A DNA stretch of 64,000 bases from Novosphingobium profundi. Lineage in GTDB: Bacteria; Pseudomonadota; Alphaproteobacteria; Sphingomonadales; Sphingomonadaceae. The stretch covers positions 1 to 64,000 of the forward strand of contig NZ_JABWCU010000015.1 in NCBI RefSeq assembly GCF_018491765.1. Reading direction: 5' to 3'. Shown here piece after piece: positions 16,218 to 24,299 of this stretch. Within the stretch, counting starts at the first letter, position 1; the number at the start of each line of letters is the position of its first letter. The position numbers and the translations under genes were made by a program. The notes under the pieces are model-generated. The model was not told where the DNA came from. It did no database searches and worked only from the letters and a program-made list of their open reading frames with translations.

Positions 16218-16964
16218 TCAGACCGAGCGGCCGCCATCGACGGGCAGTTCGACGCCGGTGATGTAGTCGGCCGTGGCAAGGTAGAGCGCGGCTTGCGCCA
16301 CGTCGTCGGGGGTGCACAGGCGACCGAGCGGGATCGAGGCCATGAACTTCGCGCGGTTCTCGGGCGTGTCGGGCATGCCCATGAAGTCCTCAAGCATGCC
16401 GGTCACGCCCATGACCGGCGCGATCGCGTTGACGCGGATGTTCATCGGCGCGAATTCGACCGCCAGCGCCTTGGACAGGACATTGGTCGCGCCCTTGGAA
16501 CCGGCGTACCAGCTAAGGCCCGGGCGCGGCCGGATGCCCGAGACCGAACCGACGTTGAGGATCACGCCCCCACCGTTGTCGCGCATCGCGGGCACGACCG
16601 ACTGGACCATCAGGTAGATGCCCTTGATGTTGACCGAGAGCACCCTGTCGAAGGTCTCCTCGTCGACTTCGAGCGCGGGCTGGTTCTTGTGGGTGTAGCC
16701 TGCGTTGTTGATGACCACGTCGGGCACGCCGAAGGCCTCGGTCGTCGCGGCGACGGCGGCCTCGATGTCGGCGCGCTTGCTGACGTCGGCGCGCAGTGCG
16801 ATCGCCTTGTCGGTGCCGATCGCCTCCGCCACGGCTTGCGCCTTTTCAAGGTTCAGGTCGAGGATCGCGACCCGCGCGCCCTTGGCGGCGAAAAGATGCG
16901 CGGTCGCCTCGCCAAAGCCGCTGGCAGCGCCCGTGATGAGGGCGGTCTTGCCGTTCAGATCCAT
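16218..16964 (-). CDS. SDR-family oxidoreductase
   Basis: A 248-residue classical short-chain dehydrogenase: cofactor motif TGAASGFGEA, NNAG (INNAGYTHKNQ), catalytic Ser in VGSVSG and Tyr-Lys in SWYAGSKGATN, ending in VELPVDGGRSV. Full length. The Asp in ILDLN after the second strand suggests NAD(H) preference. In the same minus-strand run as ADH and ALDH genes (22 nt to the ADH, 56 nt from the next ALDH), so it likely handles a hydroxy/oxo intermediate of the same pathway. Confidence 0.92.
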   Translation of the reverse strand: MDLNGKTALITGAASGFGEATAHLFAAKGARVAILDLNLEKAQAVAEAIGTDKAIALRADVSKRADIEAAVAATTEAFGVPDVVINNAGYTHKNQPALEVDEETFDRVLSVNIKGIYLMVQSVVPAMRDNGGGVILNVGSVSGIRPRPGLSWYAGSKGATNVLSKALAVEFAPMNIRVNAIAPVMGVTGMLEDFMGMPDTPENRAKFMASIPLGRLCTPDDVAQAALYLATADYITGVELPVDGGRSV

Positions 16965-17020
16965 GGTACTCTCCGAATGTGTCTTATCGTACGTTGATGG
17001 GAGGAAGGACGGGCGATGGC

Positions 17021-18469
17021 TCAGCCGTGGTTGAACACCATCGTCTTGGTCTTGCTGAAATCGTGGAGCGCGGCGAATCCCTTCTCGCGCCCGTGGCCGC
17101 TCTTGCCCGAGCCGCCGAAGGGCAGCTCGATGCCCGCGCCCGCGCCGTAGCAGTTGACGAAGACCTGGCCCGCGCGGACCTTCTTGACGAGGCGCATCTG
17201 CCGGGCGCCGTCACGTGTCCAGACCGCGGCGACAAGGCCGTAATCGGTGTCGTTGGCAAGCTGGACCGCGTCGGCCTCGTCCTCGAAGGGAAGCACCGTC
17301 AGGACCGGGCCGAAGACTTCGTCGCGCGCCAGCGCATTGTCGCGCGGCGCAGGGCCGAGCAGCGTCGGCACGACATAGAAGCCGTTCGCGTCCGCGCCCG
17401 GATCGATCGTGCCCTCGGCGAGGACGGGAATGCCGTCGGCCTTGGCCTTGTCGAGGAACGACTGCACCCGCTTCTGCTGCTTCTCGGTGATGATCGGGCC
17501 GCAGTCGCGGTCCATCTCGGGCGAACCCACGCGCACCTTGTTGAAGGCCTCGACGAGGCGGGGGATGAAGGCGTCATAGGCCGACTTCTCGATCAGCAGG
17601 CGTGTGCCCGCCGAGCAGGTCTGGCCGCTGTTCTGGATGATGGCCTTGACGATGACCGGGATCGCCGCGTCGAAATCGGCGTCGGCGAACACGATCTGCG
17701 GCGACTTGCCGCCCAGTTCAAGCGTGCAGGTGATGTAGTGATCGGCGCAAAGCTTCTGGATGATCTGGCCGACCTCTGGCGAACCGGTGAACGACATGAA
17801 GTCGACGCCGGGGTGCGAGGCAAGCGCCGCACCCGCCGTCGCGCCGCGACCCGTGACGACATTGATGGCGCCTTCGGGAAACCCGGCCTCGGCCGCCAGC
17901 TCGACCAGCCTCAGTGCGCTCGCCGAGGCGTCCTCGGCGGGCTTGAGCACGGTGGCGTTGCCGACGGCCAGCGAGGGAGCAAGCGTGCGCCCGAACATCT
18001 GCGCGGGGTAGTTCCAGGGCAGGATGTGGCCAGTCACGCCGTGCGGTTCGTGGATCACGCCGACGTGGTAGCCGGTGAGGTAGGGGATGGTCTCGCCGTG
18101 GTGCTTGTCGGCGGCGGCGCCATAGAATTCGAAGTAGCGCGCGAGCGCGACGATGTCGGCGTCGGCCACGCTCTTGGGCTTGCCGGTGTCGCGCGCCTCG
18201 ATGGCGGAAAGTTCCGCGGCGTTGGCCAGGATCAGCTCGCCCAGGCGCGCCAGCATGCGGCCGCGTTCGGTGGCGGTGGTGCGGCCCCAGGCACCCTCGT
18301 CGAAGGCCTTGCGCGCGGCCTTGACCGCCAGGTCGACATCGGCCTCGGTGCTGTCGGCGATCTGGCCGAAAGTCTTGCCAGTGGCGGGATCGATCATGGG
18401 CAGCGTCGCGGGCGAGCTCGGCTCGTGCCAGGCACCGGCGATGAAGTTGCGGCTGAAATCGACCTTCAC
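17021..18469 (-). CDS. Aldehyde dehydrogenase (second of the island)
   Basis: A 482-residue ALDH of the betaine/phenylacetaldehyde dehydrogenase style. Cofactor segment GVTGHILPWNYPAQMFG, general-base glutamate LELGGKSPQIVFAD, catalytic cysteine IIQNSGQTCSAGTRLLIE, and C-terminal ELPFGGSGKSGHGREKG. It is clearly a different lineage from the ALDH at 13610 (Gln-Thr-Cys rather than Gln-Trp-Cys), so the pathway oxidises two aldehydes or one is a backup. First gene of the minus-strand run, divergent from a LysR gene across 140 nt. Confidence 0.93.
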   Translation of the reverse strand: MKVDFSRNFIAGAWHEPSSPATLPMIDPATGKTFGQIADSTEADVDLAVKAARKAFDEGAWGRTTATERGRMLARLGELILANAAELSAIEARDTGKPKSVADADIVALARYFEFYGAAADKHHGETIPYLTGYHVGVIHEPHGVTGHILPWNYPAQMFGRTLAPSLAVGNATVLKPAEDASASALRLVELAAEAGFPEGAINVVTGRGATAGAALASHPGVDFMSFTGSPEVGQIIQKLCADHYITCTLELGGKSPQIVFADADFDAAIPVIVKAIIQNSGQTCSAGTRLLIEKSAYDAFIPRLVEAFNKVRVGSPEMDRDCGPIITEKQQKRVQSFLDKAKADGIPVLAEGTIDPGADANGFYVVPTLLGPAPRDNALARDEVFGPVLTVLPFEDEADAVQLANDTDYGLVAAVWTRDGARQMRLVKKVRAGQVFVNCYGAGAGIELPFGGSGKSGHGREKGFAALHDFSKTKTMVFNHG

Positions 18470-18609
18470 GTCACTCTCCTTTTACGCTCCCTCGAGGCAT
18501 CGGGCCCGTGGGCCTGCTCGGAAGCGTTGTTTCGTTTGCAAAGACGAGATAGGGGGCTTGGGTCATCGCGTCTAATATCGGTTAATGGGCATTTCGATTA
18601 GATCTGGAT

Positions 18610-19497
18610 ATGGAACTCAGGCACCTTCGCTACGCCCTCGCCATTGCCGAGGAACTGCATTTCACCCGTGCGGCGGCCAAGCTGGGCATCGGGCAGCCCC
18701 CGCTCAGCCAGCAGATCCGCAACCTGGAGGACGAACTGGGGGTGCAACTGTTCCACCGCCTTTCGCGCGGAGTGGAGCTGACCGAGGCGGGCCGTGCCTT
18801 CATGCCGCTGGCGCAGGCTGCGGTGCAGGCGGCCGAACAGGCGGCCTCGGCCGCCAAGCGCGCCGCGCGCGGCGAAATCGGCACGATTTCGATCGGATTT
18901 ACCTCCTCGGCCTCGTTCAACCCGCTGGTGCCCCAGCTGATCGGCCGTTTCCGCGAACGCCATCCGGACTTGCGCATCTCGCTTGTCGAGCGCGCCACCT
19001 CGCACTTGCTCGAGGGCCTGCTCGACGCGACGCTCGACCTTGCGTTCCTGCGCCCGGCTCTGGGTGAAACCGAAGGCCTCGTGTGCCGGCGCCTGCCCGA
19101 CGAACCCTTGCATGTCGCCCTGCCCTCGCGCCATCGCCTGGCCGGGGAAAGCGAGATCGAGCTGGTCCAGCTCGCCGGCGATCCCTTCATCCTCTATCCG
19201 CGCACCAATGGCCGCCTGCTCTACGACAGCATCATCGCGGCCTGCCGCAACGCCGGGTTTTCGCCACGCATCGCGCAGGAAGCGCCGCAGATGGCTTCGA
19301 CGGTGAACCTGGTCGCGGCCGGGGTCGGCGTCGCGCTGGTGCCCGAATCGATGTGCCAGATCCACGGCCACGGCGTCACCTACGTGCGCATCGCGGGCGA
19401 CGCGCCAATGGCCCAACTGGCCGTGGCGCACCGCCGGGGTGGCCTGCTGCCTCCGGCGGTGCGCAACTTCATGGCCAGCCTCGCGAACGAGGATTGA
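18610..19497 (+). CDS. LysR-family regulator of the catabolic island
   Basis: A 295-residue LysR protein with a textbook N-terminus (MELRHLRYALAIAEELHFTR, then GIGQPPLSQQIRNLEDELG) and effector domain (IGTISIGFTSSASFNPLVPQ, GVALVPESMCQIHGHGV). Divergent from the ALDH-SDR-ADH-ALDH run, it is the likely activator of that operon. In the intergenic region an imperfect inverted repeat TCTAATATCG...CGATTAGA (18571-18602) lies directly before its start and is a candidate site. Convergent with the GMC gene, 9 nt apart. Confidence 0.93.
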   Translation: MELRHLRYALAIAEELHFTRAAAKLGIGQPPLSQQIRNLEDELGVQLFHRLSRGVELTEAGRAFMPLAQAAVQAAEQAASAAKRAARGEIGTISIGFTSSASFNPLVPQLIGRFRERHPDLRISLVERATSHLLEGLLDATLDLAFLRPALGETEGLVCRRLPDEPLHVALPSRHRLAGESEIELVQLAGDPFILYPRTNGRLLYDSIIAACRNAGFSPRIAQEAPQMASTVNLVAAGVGVALVPESMCQIHGHGVTYVRIAGDAPMAQLAVAHRRGGLLPPAVRNFMASLANED

Positions 19498-19506
19498 GCG
19501 AAACCC

Positions 19507-21219
19507 TCACGCCGCCGCTGCAATCATCTTCGCGCCGCGATAGCCGATCAGGATCGAAGGCGCATTGGTGTTGCCCGTGGTGATCGAGGGCATGACCGAG
19601 GCGTCGGCGACGCGCAGGCCCTCGACCCCGTAGACCCTGAGCTGCGGATCGACCACCGCCATCGCATCGGTGCCCATCTTGGCGGTGCCGACCGGGTGGA
19701 AGTAGGTCGACACCGACTTTTGCAGGAAGTCGCGGTAGGCGACCGGATCCTGCGCGGCGGGTCCGGGCAGCAGTTCGGCCTTGCGGATGTCCTTGTAGGC
19801 GTCCGAATTGCCGATCGCGCGGGCCAGTTCGGTCGCCGCCTTGAGCGCGACGAGGTCCTGCCCGGCCTGGAGGTAGTTGGGATCGATCAGCGGATCGACG
19901 CGCGGATCGGCCGAAGTCACCGTCACCGCGCCGCGCGACTTGGGCCGCATCACGCCGCACAGGATCGCGTAGCCGTGCTGCGCCTGGAGGTTCAGCTCCT
20001 TGGTCGCGAAGGGCACGCTGACGTAGAGCGCGTTGATGTCGGGCACGGGCTGGTCGGGGGTCGACTTCCACCACATGTAGACTTCGGAATGGTTGTACTG
20101 CGTGGGCGGCACCGGGTGCTTGGACTCGAAGTTGACGCCCGCCCCCAGCACGTGGTCCTGCAAGTTCTGGCCGACACCGGAGAGTGACACGACCGGCGTG
20201 ATCCCCAGCTTGCGCAAGTGCTCCGCATCGCCGATCCCTGAGAGCGTGAGCAGCTTGGGCGTGATCACCGCGCCCGCCGAAAGGATCACCTCCTTGTTCG
20301 CGCGCACCCGCGTCATCTTGCCCGCGTGGAGGTATTCCACGCCGACGCAGCGCCCCTTCTCGATCAGGAGCTTCATCACCGGGGCCTCGGTCAGCACGGT
20401 GAGCTTCGCGCCCTTCTCCATCGCCGGGCGCAGGAAGGCGACCGCGGTGTTCTGGCGCTTGCCCGCATGGACGGTGAAGTTGACCCAGGCCGGGCCTTCG
20501 AGCTGGCCACTGTTGAAGTCCTTGGTCTCGGGATAGCCCAGCGACTTTGCACCTTCCATGAAGGCGACCGCACCCTCGTGGCCCTTGGCCGGATCGGGCC
20601 GGGTGACGTGAAGGGGCCCCCCCGCACCGCGCATCTCGCTCGCGCCGCCCTGCCAGTCCTCGAGTTCCTTGTAGTCGGGCAGAACCGACTTCCAGTCCCA
20701 CCCGGTGGCGCCGTCATAGGCCCAGTCCTCGTAGTCCTGCGCCGCGCCGCGGCAGTAGATCATGCAGTTGACGCTCGAGCAGCCGCCCAGCCCCTCGCCG
20801 CGTGGATAGGGCACGACGCGGCTCTGCGCATGCGCCTGCGGGGTGGTGGCGTAAGTCTTGGTGAAGGGCGAGGCGAGCGCCTCGGGCCAGCGCGCGGGAT
20901 CGGTGATGAGCGGGCTGTCGTCGGAAAGCCCTCCTTCGAGGACGAGCACCGAAGCGCCGCTGCGCTGGGCGAGCTCGCCCGCGAGCGTGGCGCCCGCCGA
21001 GCCCGCGCCGACGACGATGTAGTCCGCCGAGGCCACCGGTGCGGTCGTCCGCGTCGACTGCGCCCAGGCCTTGCCACCCGCCAGCCACAGCGCGTCGGCC
21101 ATGGCAAAGCCCGCGCCTGCCGCCATCGCGCGCGAGAGGAAAGTGCGCCGGCCCATGCCGCCCTGCGCGTGGTCGCGCAGCGCGGCGGCAAGACGCGTGA
21201 AATCGATCGAAGTGCTCAT
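19507..21219 (-). CDS. Tat-exported GMC-family FAD oxidoreductase (choline/alcohol dehydrogenase-like)
   Basis: A 570-residue GMC flavoenzyme with a twin-arginine leader (GRRTFLSRAMAAGAGFAMA) ahead of the FAD-binding ADYIVVGAGSAGATLAGEL. Later motifs include YPRGEGLGGCSSVNCMIY, SAGAVITPKLLTLSGIG, and the C-terminal active-site His in STYFHPVGTAKMG and Asn in TTGNTNAPSILIGYRG. It should oxidise a primary or secondary alcohol in the periplasm, handing electrons to the respiratory chain. Followed upstream at 74 nt by an outer-membrane channel gene, so import and first oxidation are plausibly coupled. Confidence 0.9.
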   Translation of the reverse strand: MSTSIDFTRLAAALRDHAQGGMGRRTFLSRAMAAGAGFAMADALWLAGGKAWAQSTRTTAPVASADYIVVGAGSAGATLAGELAQRSGASVLVLEGGLSDDSPLITDPARWPEALASPFTKTYATTPQAHAQSRVVPYPRGEGLGGCSSVNCMIYCRGAAQDYEDWAYDGATGWDWKSVLPDYKELEDWQGGASEMRGAGGPLHVTRPDPAKGHEGAVAFMEGAKSLGYPETKDFNSGQLEGPAWVNFTVHAGKRQNTAVAFLRPAMEKGAKLTVLTEAPVMKLLIEKGRCVGVEYLHAGKMTRVRANKEVILSAGAVITPKLLTLSGIGDAEHLRKLGITPVVSLSGVGQNLQDHVLGAGVNFESKHPVPPTQYNHSEVYMWWKSTPDQPVPDINALYVSVPFATKELNLQAQHGYAILCGVMRPKSRGAVTVTSADPRVDPLIDPNYLQAGQDLVALKAATELARAIGNSDAYKDIRKAELLPGPAAQDPVAYRDFLQKSVSTYFHPVGTAKMGTDAMAVVDPQLRVYGVEGLRVADASVMPSITTGNTNAPSILIGYRGAKMIAAAA

Positions 21220-21293
21220 GCTGGTGCCTCTCCCGGGCGAGTGTCGAAGGGGCGGCCGCGCCTAGTCATGGCGCGATCCGCGAGGTGGGTGGA

Positions 21294-22214
21294 TCAGAAG
21301 ACGCGCAGGATGCGCAGCTGTGCGCGGAAACCTTCCTTGAAGCCGTTCTCGACCGCGAGGTCGGTCCCGGCCTGGGTCATCAGCTGCCACTTGGGCGAAA
21401 GCGTGTGGCGCCAGGTCCCCAGCACCGAGGTGGTCTTGGTCACATTGTCCTGCTCGAGCCCGGCGATCTTCGTCTCGCCGCCCGAGACGTGCATCAGGCG
21501 TGCGTTGATCTCGTTGGTGTCGTCGAGGAGGTAGCGCGCGAAGGCCTGGACCCGGTAGGTCGGCTTCTGCGTCATCGTCACGCGGGCCGCGCCGTAATCG
21601 GTGTTCTTGCCGTAGATCATCGCATCGCCCGCCAGCTCGGCGACGAAGTGCTTGCCGATCCCTTGCGAGATGACCGCCTGGAGCGAACCCTTCCAGCGGT
21701 TCTCACCCATGTTGAGCGCGCGGTCGGCGTCGTATTCGCCGGTCGGCACGAAGACATAAGGCGTAATCCCGATGTAGGTCTTGCTCTCGGGGTTCTCGTG
21801 GACCCACAGCGTGCTGACGAGGATCGTGTCGCCAAAGCCGGTGGTCTTGCCCAGCGCGCGGGTCGAACCGCCGCCCGCGAGATGGCCGAAGGGCTGGAGC
21901 ACCTGGTAATCGAGCGTCATCCCCGCGATCTTGGTGAAGCCGACATAGCGCAGGATCGTCACGGCCGATTCGAGCTTGGCCTTGTCGTCCACCTTCTTGC
22001 CGTCGGCGTAGAGCGAGCCTGCATTGGCGTACTGCATGTAGACGATGCCGAGCTGGGTGCCGTCGGGCGCGGGAACGTAGTCCCCCGCATCGATCGCCTG
22101 GGCCTGCGCGGCCGTGGGCGCGAGCGTGACCGCCGCAGCACTCGCCAGCGCGGGAAGACCGATGGAAATGGCGCGATGAAGGACGCGGCGCGCGGCGCCG
22201 AGGTGATGGGCCAC
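21294..22214 (-). CDS. Phenol-MetA-type outer-membrane protein (transporter)
   Basis: A 306-residue protein with an N-terminal signal peptide ending at TAAQAQA and a beta-barrel-like remainder matching the MetA-pathway-of-phenol-degradation family: GDYVPAPDGTQLGIVYMQYA, TGFGDTILVSTLWVHENPES, ITPYVFVPTGEYDADRALNM. The terminal aromatic residue (LRILRVF) fits outer-membrane insertion. Homologues accompany degradation operons for aromatic or hydrophobic compounds and probably admit the substrate. Divergent from a LysR gene. Confidence 0.85.
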   Translation of the reverse strand: MAHHLGAARRVLHRAISIGLPALASAAAVTLAPTAAQAQAIDAGDYVPAPDGTQLGIVYMQYANAGSLYADGKKVDDKAKLESAVTILRYVGFTKIAGMTLDYQVLQPFGHLAGGGSTRALGKTTGFGDTILVSTLWVHENPESKTYIGITPYVFVPTGEYDADRALNMGENRWKGSLQAVISQGIGKHFVAELAGDAMIYGKNTDYGAARVTMTQKPTYRVQAFARYLLDDTNEINARLMHVSGGETKIAGLEQDNVTKTTSVLGTWRHTLSPKWQLMTQAGTDLAVENGFKEGFRAQLRILRVF

Positions 22215-22365
22215 CTAACTCTCCCGTTTTCGATTTTGCTTTACCAAGCCCTCCGGCAGGAGCGCTTCGGGTCTCGGTATTGCGACGCTGAAAACGAATG
22301 TCTATCAGCCATTGGGCAATGATGATTTCGCAAAATTCGAAATCAAACGGGAGGCGCTTTTCACC

Positions 22366-23268
22366 GTGATCCGCGATCTGACGACCTTGCGGCTGTTCGT
22401 GCGCGCGGCCGAGACGGGCACGCTGAGCGAGGCCTCCGAGCACTTCCACATCGCGCTTGCCGCCGCCTCGCGGCGGATCGCGCTGCTCGAGGAGCGCATG
22501 GGGGTGAAGCTGTTCCAGCGCAGCCGCAACGGCCTCGCGCTCACCAGCGCGGGCACCGCGCTCCTCGCCAGTGCCCGCGAACTTCTCGAACACGTGCGCA
22601 CGATCGAGGGCGAGATGGCCGACTTCGCGGGCGGCATGCGCGGCACGATCCGGCTCCAGACCAACCCTTCCGCGATCATCCAGTTCCTTCCGGCGGACCT
22701 TGCCGCGTTCCACGCGCAGCGCCCCGACGTGCGCCTCGACCTCGAGGAGAACATCTCGGTCGATGTCGTGAATGCGGTGAGCGCGGGCACGGCCGACATC
22801 GGCATCATCATCGGCGGCACCCCGACGGGCCCCTTGCGCACCCTGCCCTATCGCCGCGACCGGCTCGCCCTGCTGGCCCCGCGCGGAGCACTTGCGGGGC
22901 GCGAGACGATCGCCTTCGCCGAAGTGCAGGACCGCGAGTTCGTCGGGCTGGTGCAGGCGACCGCGCTGACCCGGCGGCTGATGGAGCAGGCCGCGCGCGC
23001 CGAGATCGCGCTGCGCCTGCGCATGAGCGTGCGCAGCTTCGACGGGGTGTGCCGGATGGTCGAGGCAGGGTTCGGCTACGGTATCCTGCCGCTCATCGCC
23101 GCGCGCGGATTCGCGGCCTCGATGAACCTCGACGTCGTCCCGCTCGCCGATCCCTGGGCGGTGCGCGAGATGCAGCTCGTGCTCCCTCCGACAACCCCGC
23201 CCGGCTCGCTCGTCCAGGCGCTTGCGCGCCATCTCGAGGAGGTCGCGTCGGGCGCCGAGGCACCTTAG
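22366..23268 (+). CDS. LysR-family transcriptional regulator
   Basis: About 300 residues. HTH region LTTLRLFVRAAETGTLSEAS, then LAAASRRIALLEERMGVKLF (an Ala-rich recognition helix unlike the usual SQPALS form), and an effector domain (GTIRLQTNPSAIIQFLPADL; GYGILPLIAARGFAAS). I prefer a GTG start at 22366, preceded by GGGAGG, because a TTG start at 22312 would add 18 unfamiliar residues and cover operator DNA. Near-identical segments in opposite orientation (CTCCCGTTTTCGATTTTGC at 22220 and a related copy at about 22331-22354) flank the intergenic region and may be its sites. Probably regulates the divergent outer-membrane protein/GMC pair. Confidence 0.88.
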   Translation: MIRDLTTLRLFVRAAETGTLSEASEHFHIALAAASRRIALLEERMGVKLFQRSRNGLALTSAGTALLASARELLEHVRTIEGEMADFAGGMRGTIRLQTNPSAIIQFLPADLAAFHAQRPDVRLDLEENISVDVVNAVSAGTADIGIIIGGTPTGPLRTLPYRRDRLALLAPRGALAGRETIAFAEVQDREFVGLVQATALTRRLMEQAARAEIALRLRMSVRSFDGVCRMVEAGFGYGILPLIAARGFAASMNLDVVPLADPWAVREMQLVLPPTTPPGSLVQALARHLEEVASGAEAP

Positions 23269-23280
23269 GTCCGCAAGCCC

Positions 23281-24180
23281 CTAGGCGAAGCGCTTGGCGC
23301 CCGCGACGCAGCCCACCACGATGAGCGTGGCCACCAGCATCGAGGGCGCAACGTGTTCGCGCAGCAGGAAGGCGGCGAGCCCGAGACCCAGGAACGGCTG
23401 GAGCAGTTGCAGCTGCCCGACCCGCGCAATCCCGCCAAGGCTCAGTCCCCGGTACCAGAAGATGAACCCGATCAGCATCGAGAAAACCGAGACATAGCCC
23501 AGCCCCAGCCAGCTCGCGGGCGCAACCCCGCCGAGGCCCGCCAGCGGCCAGAAGGCGACCGTGCCGACAAGCGCGAAGGGGATGCTCAGCACCAGCGCCC
23601 AGCTGATCACCTGCCATCCGCCCAGCGCGCGGGTGAGTACCGCACCCTCGGCATAGCCAAGGCCGCACACCGCGATCGCGGCGATCATCAGCCCATCGCC
23701 GAGCGCCGAGGTCGCGGCGTCGCGGCCGAGCGCGAAACCGCCAACCGCAAGCGCGCCGAGAAGCGCGAAGCCCCAGAACGCCGCCGAAGGCCGCTCGCCC
23801 CCGCGCACCACCCCGAAGATCGCGGTACTGAGCGGCAGCAGCCCCAGGAACACCAGCGAACGCGCCGCCGACATGTGCTGGAGCGCGAGCCCCGAAAGCA
23901 GCGGAAAGCCGACCACGCAGCACGCCGCGACCACCAGCAGCGCGTGCCACTGGCGCGCCCTCGGCCAAGGCTGGCGATAGCTCGCGAGCAGCACGAAGGC
24001 GAGCAGGCCCGCGATCAGTGCGCGCGCGCTCGTCAAGAGCCAGGGCGAAAGACCGAGCACCGCGACGCGCGTCGCCGGCATCGAACCGCTGAAGATGGCA
24101 ACGGCAAGAAGCCCGCTTCCCCAGCCCCGGAAGCTCGTGTGGGTCGTAGGTTTGGTTGGCGCCGTCGGCGTCGTGGACAT
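23281..24180 (-). CDS. EamA/DMT-family exporter
   Basis: A 299-residue ten-helix drug/metabolite transporter with two EamA repeats: WGSGLLAVAIFSGSMPATRV, MSAARSLVFLGLLPLSTAIF, then RALGGWQVISWALVLSIPFA and LSLGGIARVGQLQLLQPFLG. Members export amino acids or other small metabolites. Start at MSTTPTAPTK with conserved topology; a longer frame would reach across the operator. It is divergent from a MocR-type regulator, a pairing commonly seen for EamA exporters. Confidence 0.88.
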   Translation of the reverse strand: MSTTPTAPTKPTTHTSFRGWGSGLLAVAIFSGSMPATRVAVLGLSPWLLTSARALIAGLLAFVLLASYRQPWPRARQWHALLVVAACCVVGFPLLSGLALQHMSAARSLVFLGLLPLSTAIFGVVRGGERPSAAFWGFALLGALAVGGFALGRDAATSALGDGLMIAAIAVCGLGYAEGAVLTRALGGWQVISWALVLSIPFALVGTVAFWPLAGLGGVAPASWLGLGYVSVFSMLIGFIFWYRGLSLGGIARVGQLQLLQPFLGLGLAAFLLREHVAPSMLVATLIVVGCVAGAKRFA

Positions 24181-24248
24181 GGCAAATTCCTCGGGATCGA
24201 ACCTGATCCGAGTGCGCCGATCTAACGAAAAGGGCTGGTCAGGCCAGC

Positions 24249-24278
24249 TACAGAACAATACAGTGCGCAGGTTCTGTA
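24249..24278. promoter_or_regulatory. MocR operator / divergent promoter
   Basis: Perfect 8-bp inverted repeat TACAGAAC (24249-24256) and GTTCTGTA (24271-24278), spacer 14 nt, with an extra related ATACAG (24258-24263) giving a direct repeat. It is in the 119-nt gap between the EamA and MocR genes, 22 nt before the regulator start. Combined direct and inverted repeats are typical of MocR/GabR-type sites. Confidence 0.65.
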
Positions 24279-24299
24279 CTGATATAGAAAGCAACACAG

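Noticed and set aside
13580..16261. An 893-codon plus-strand frame opposite the ALDH and ADH genes
   Set aside because: It spans two well-supported minus-strand genes and their junction, and its translation has no recognisable domain.
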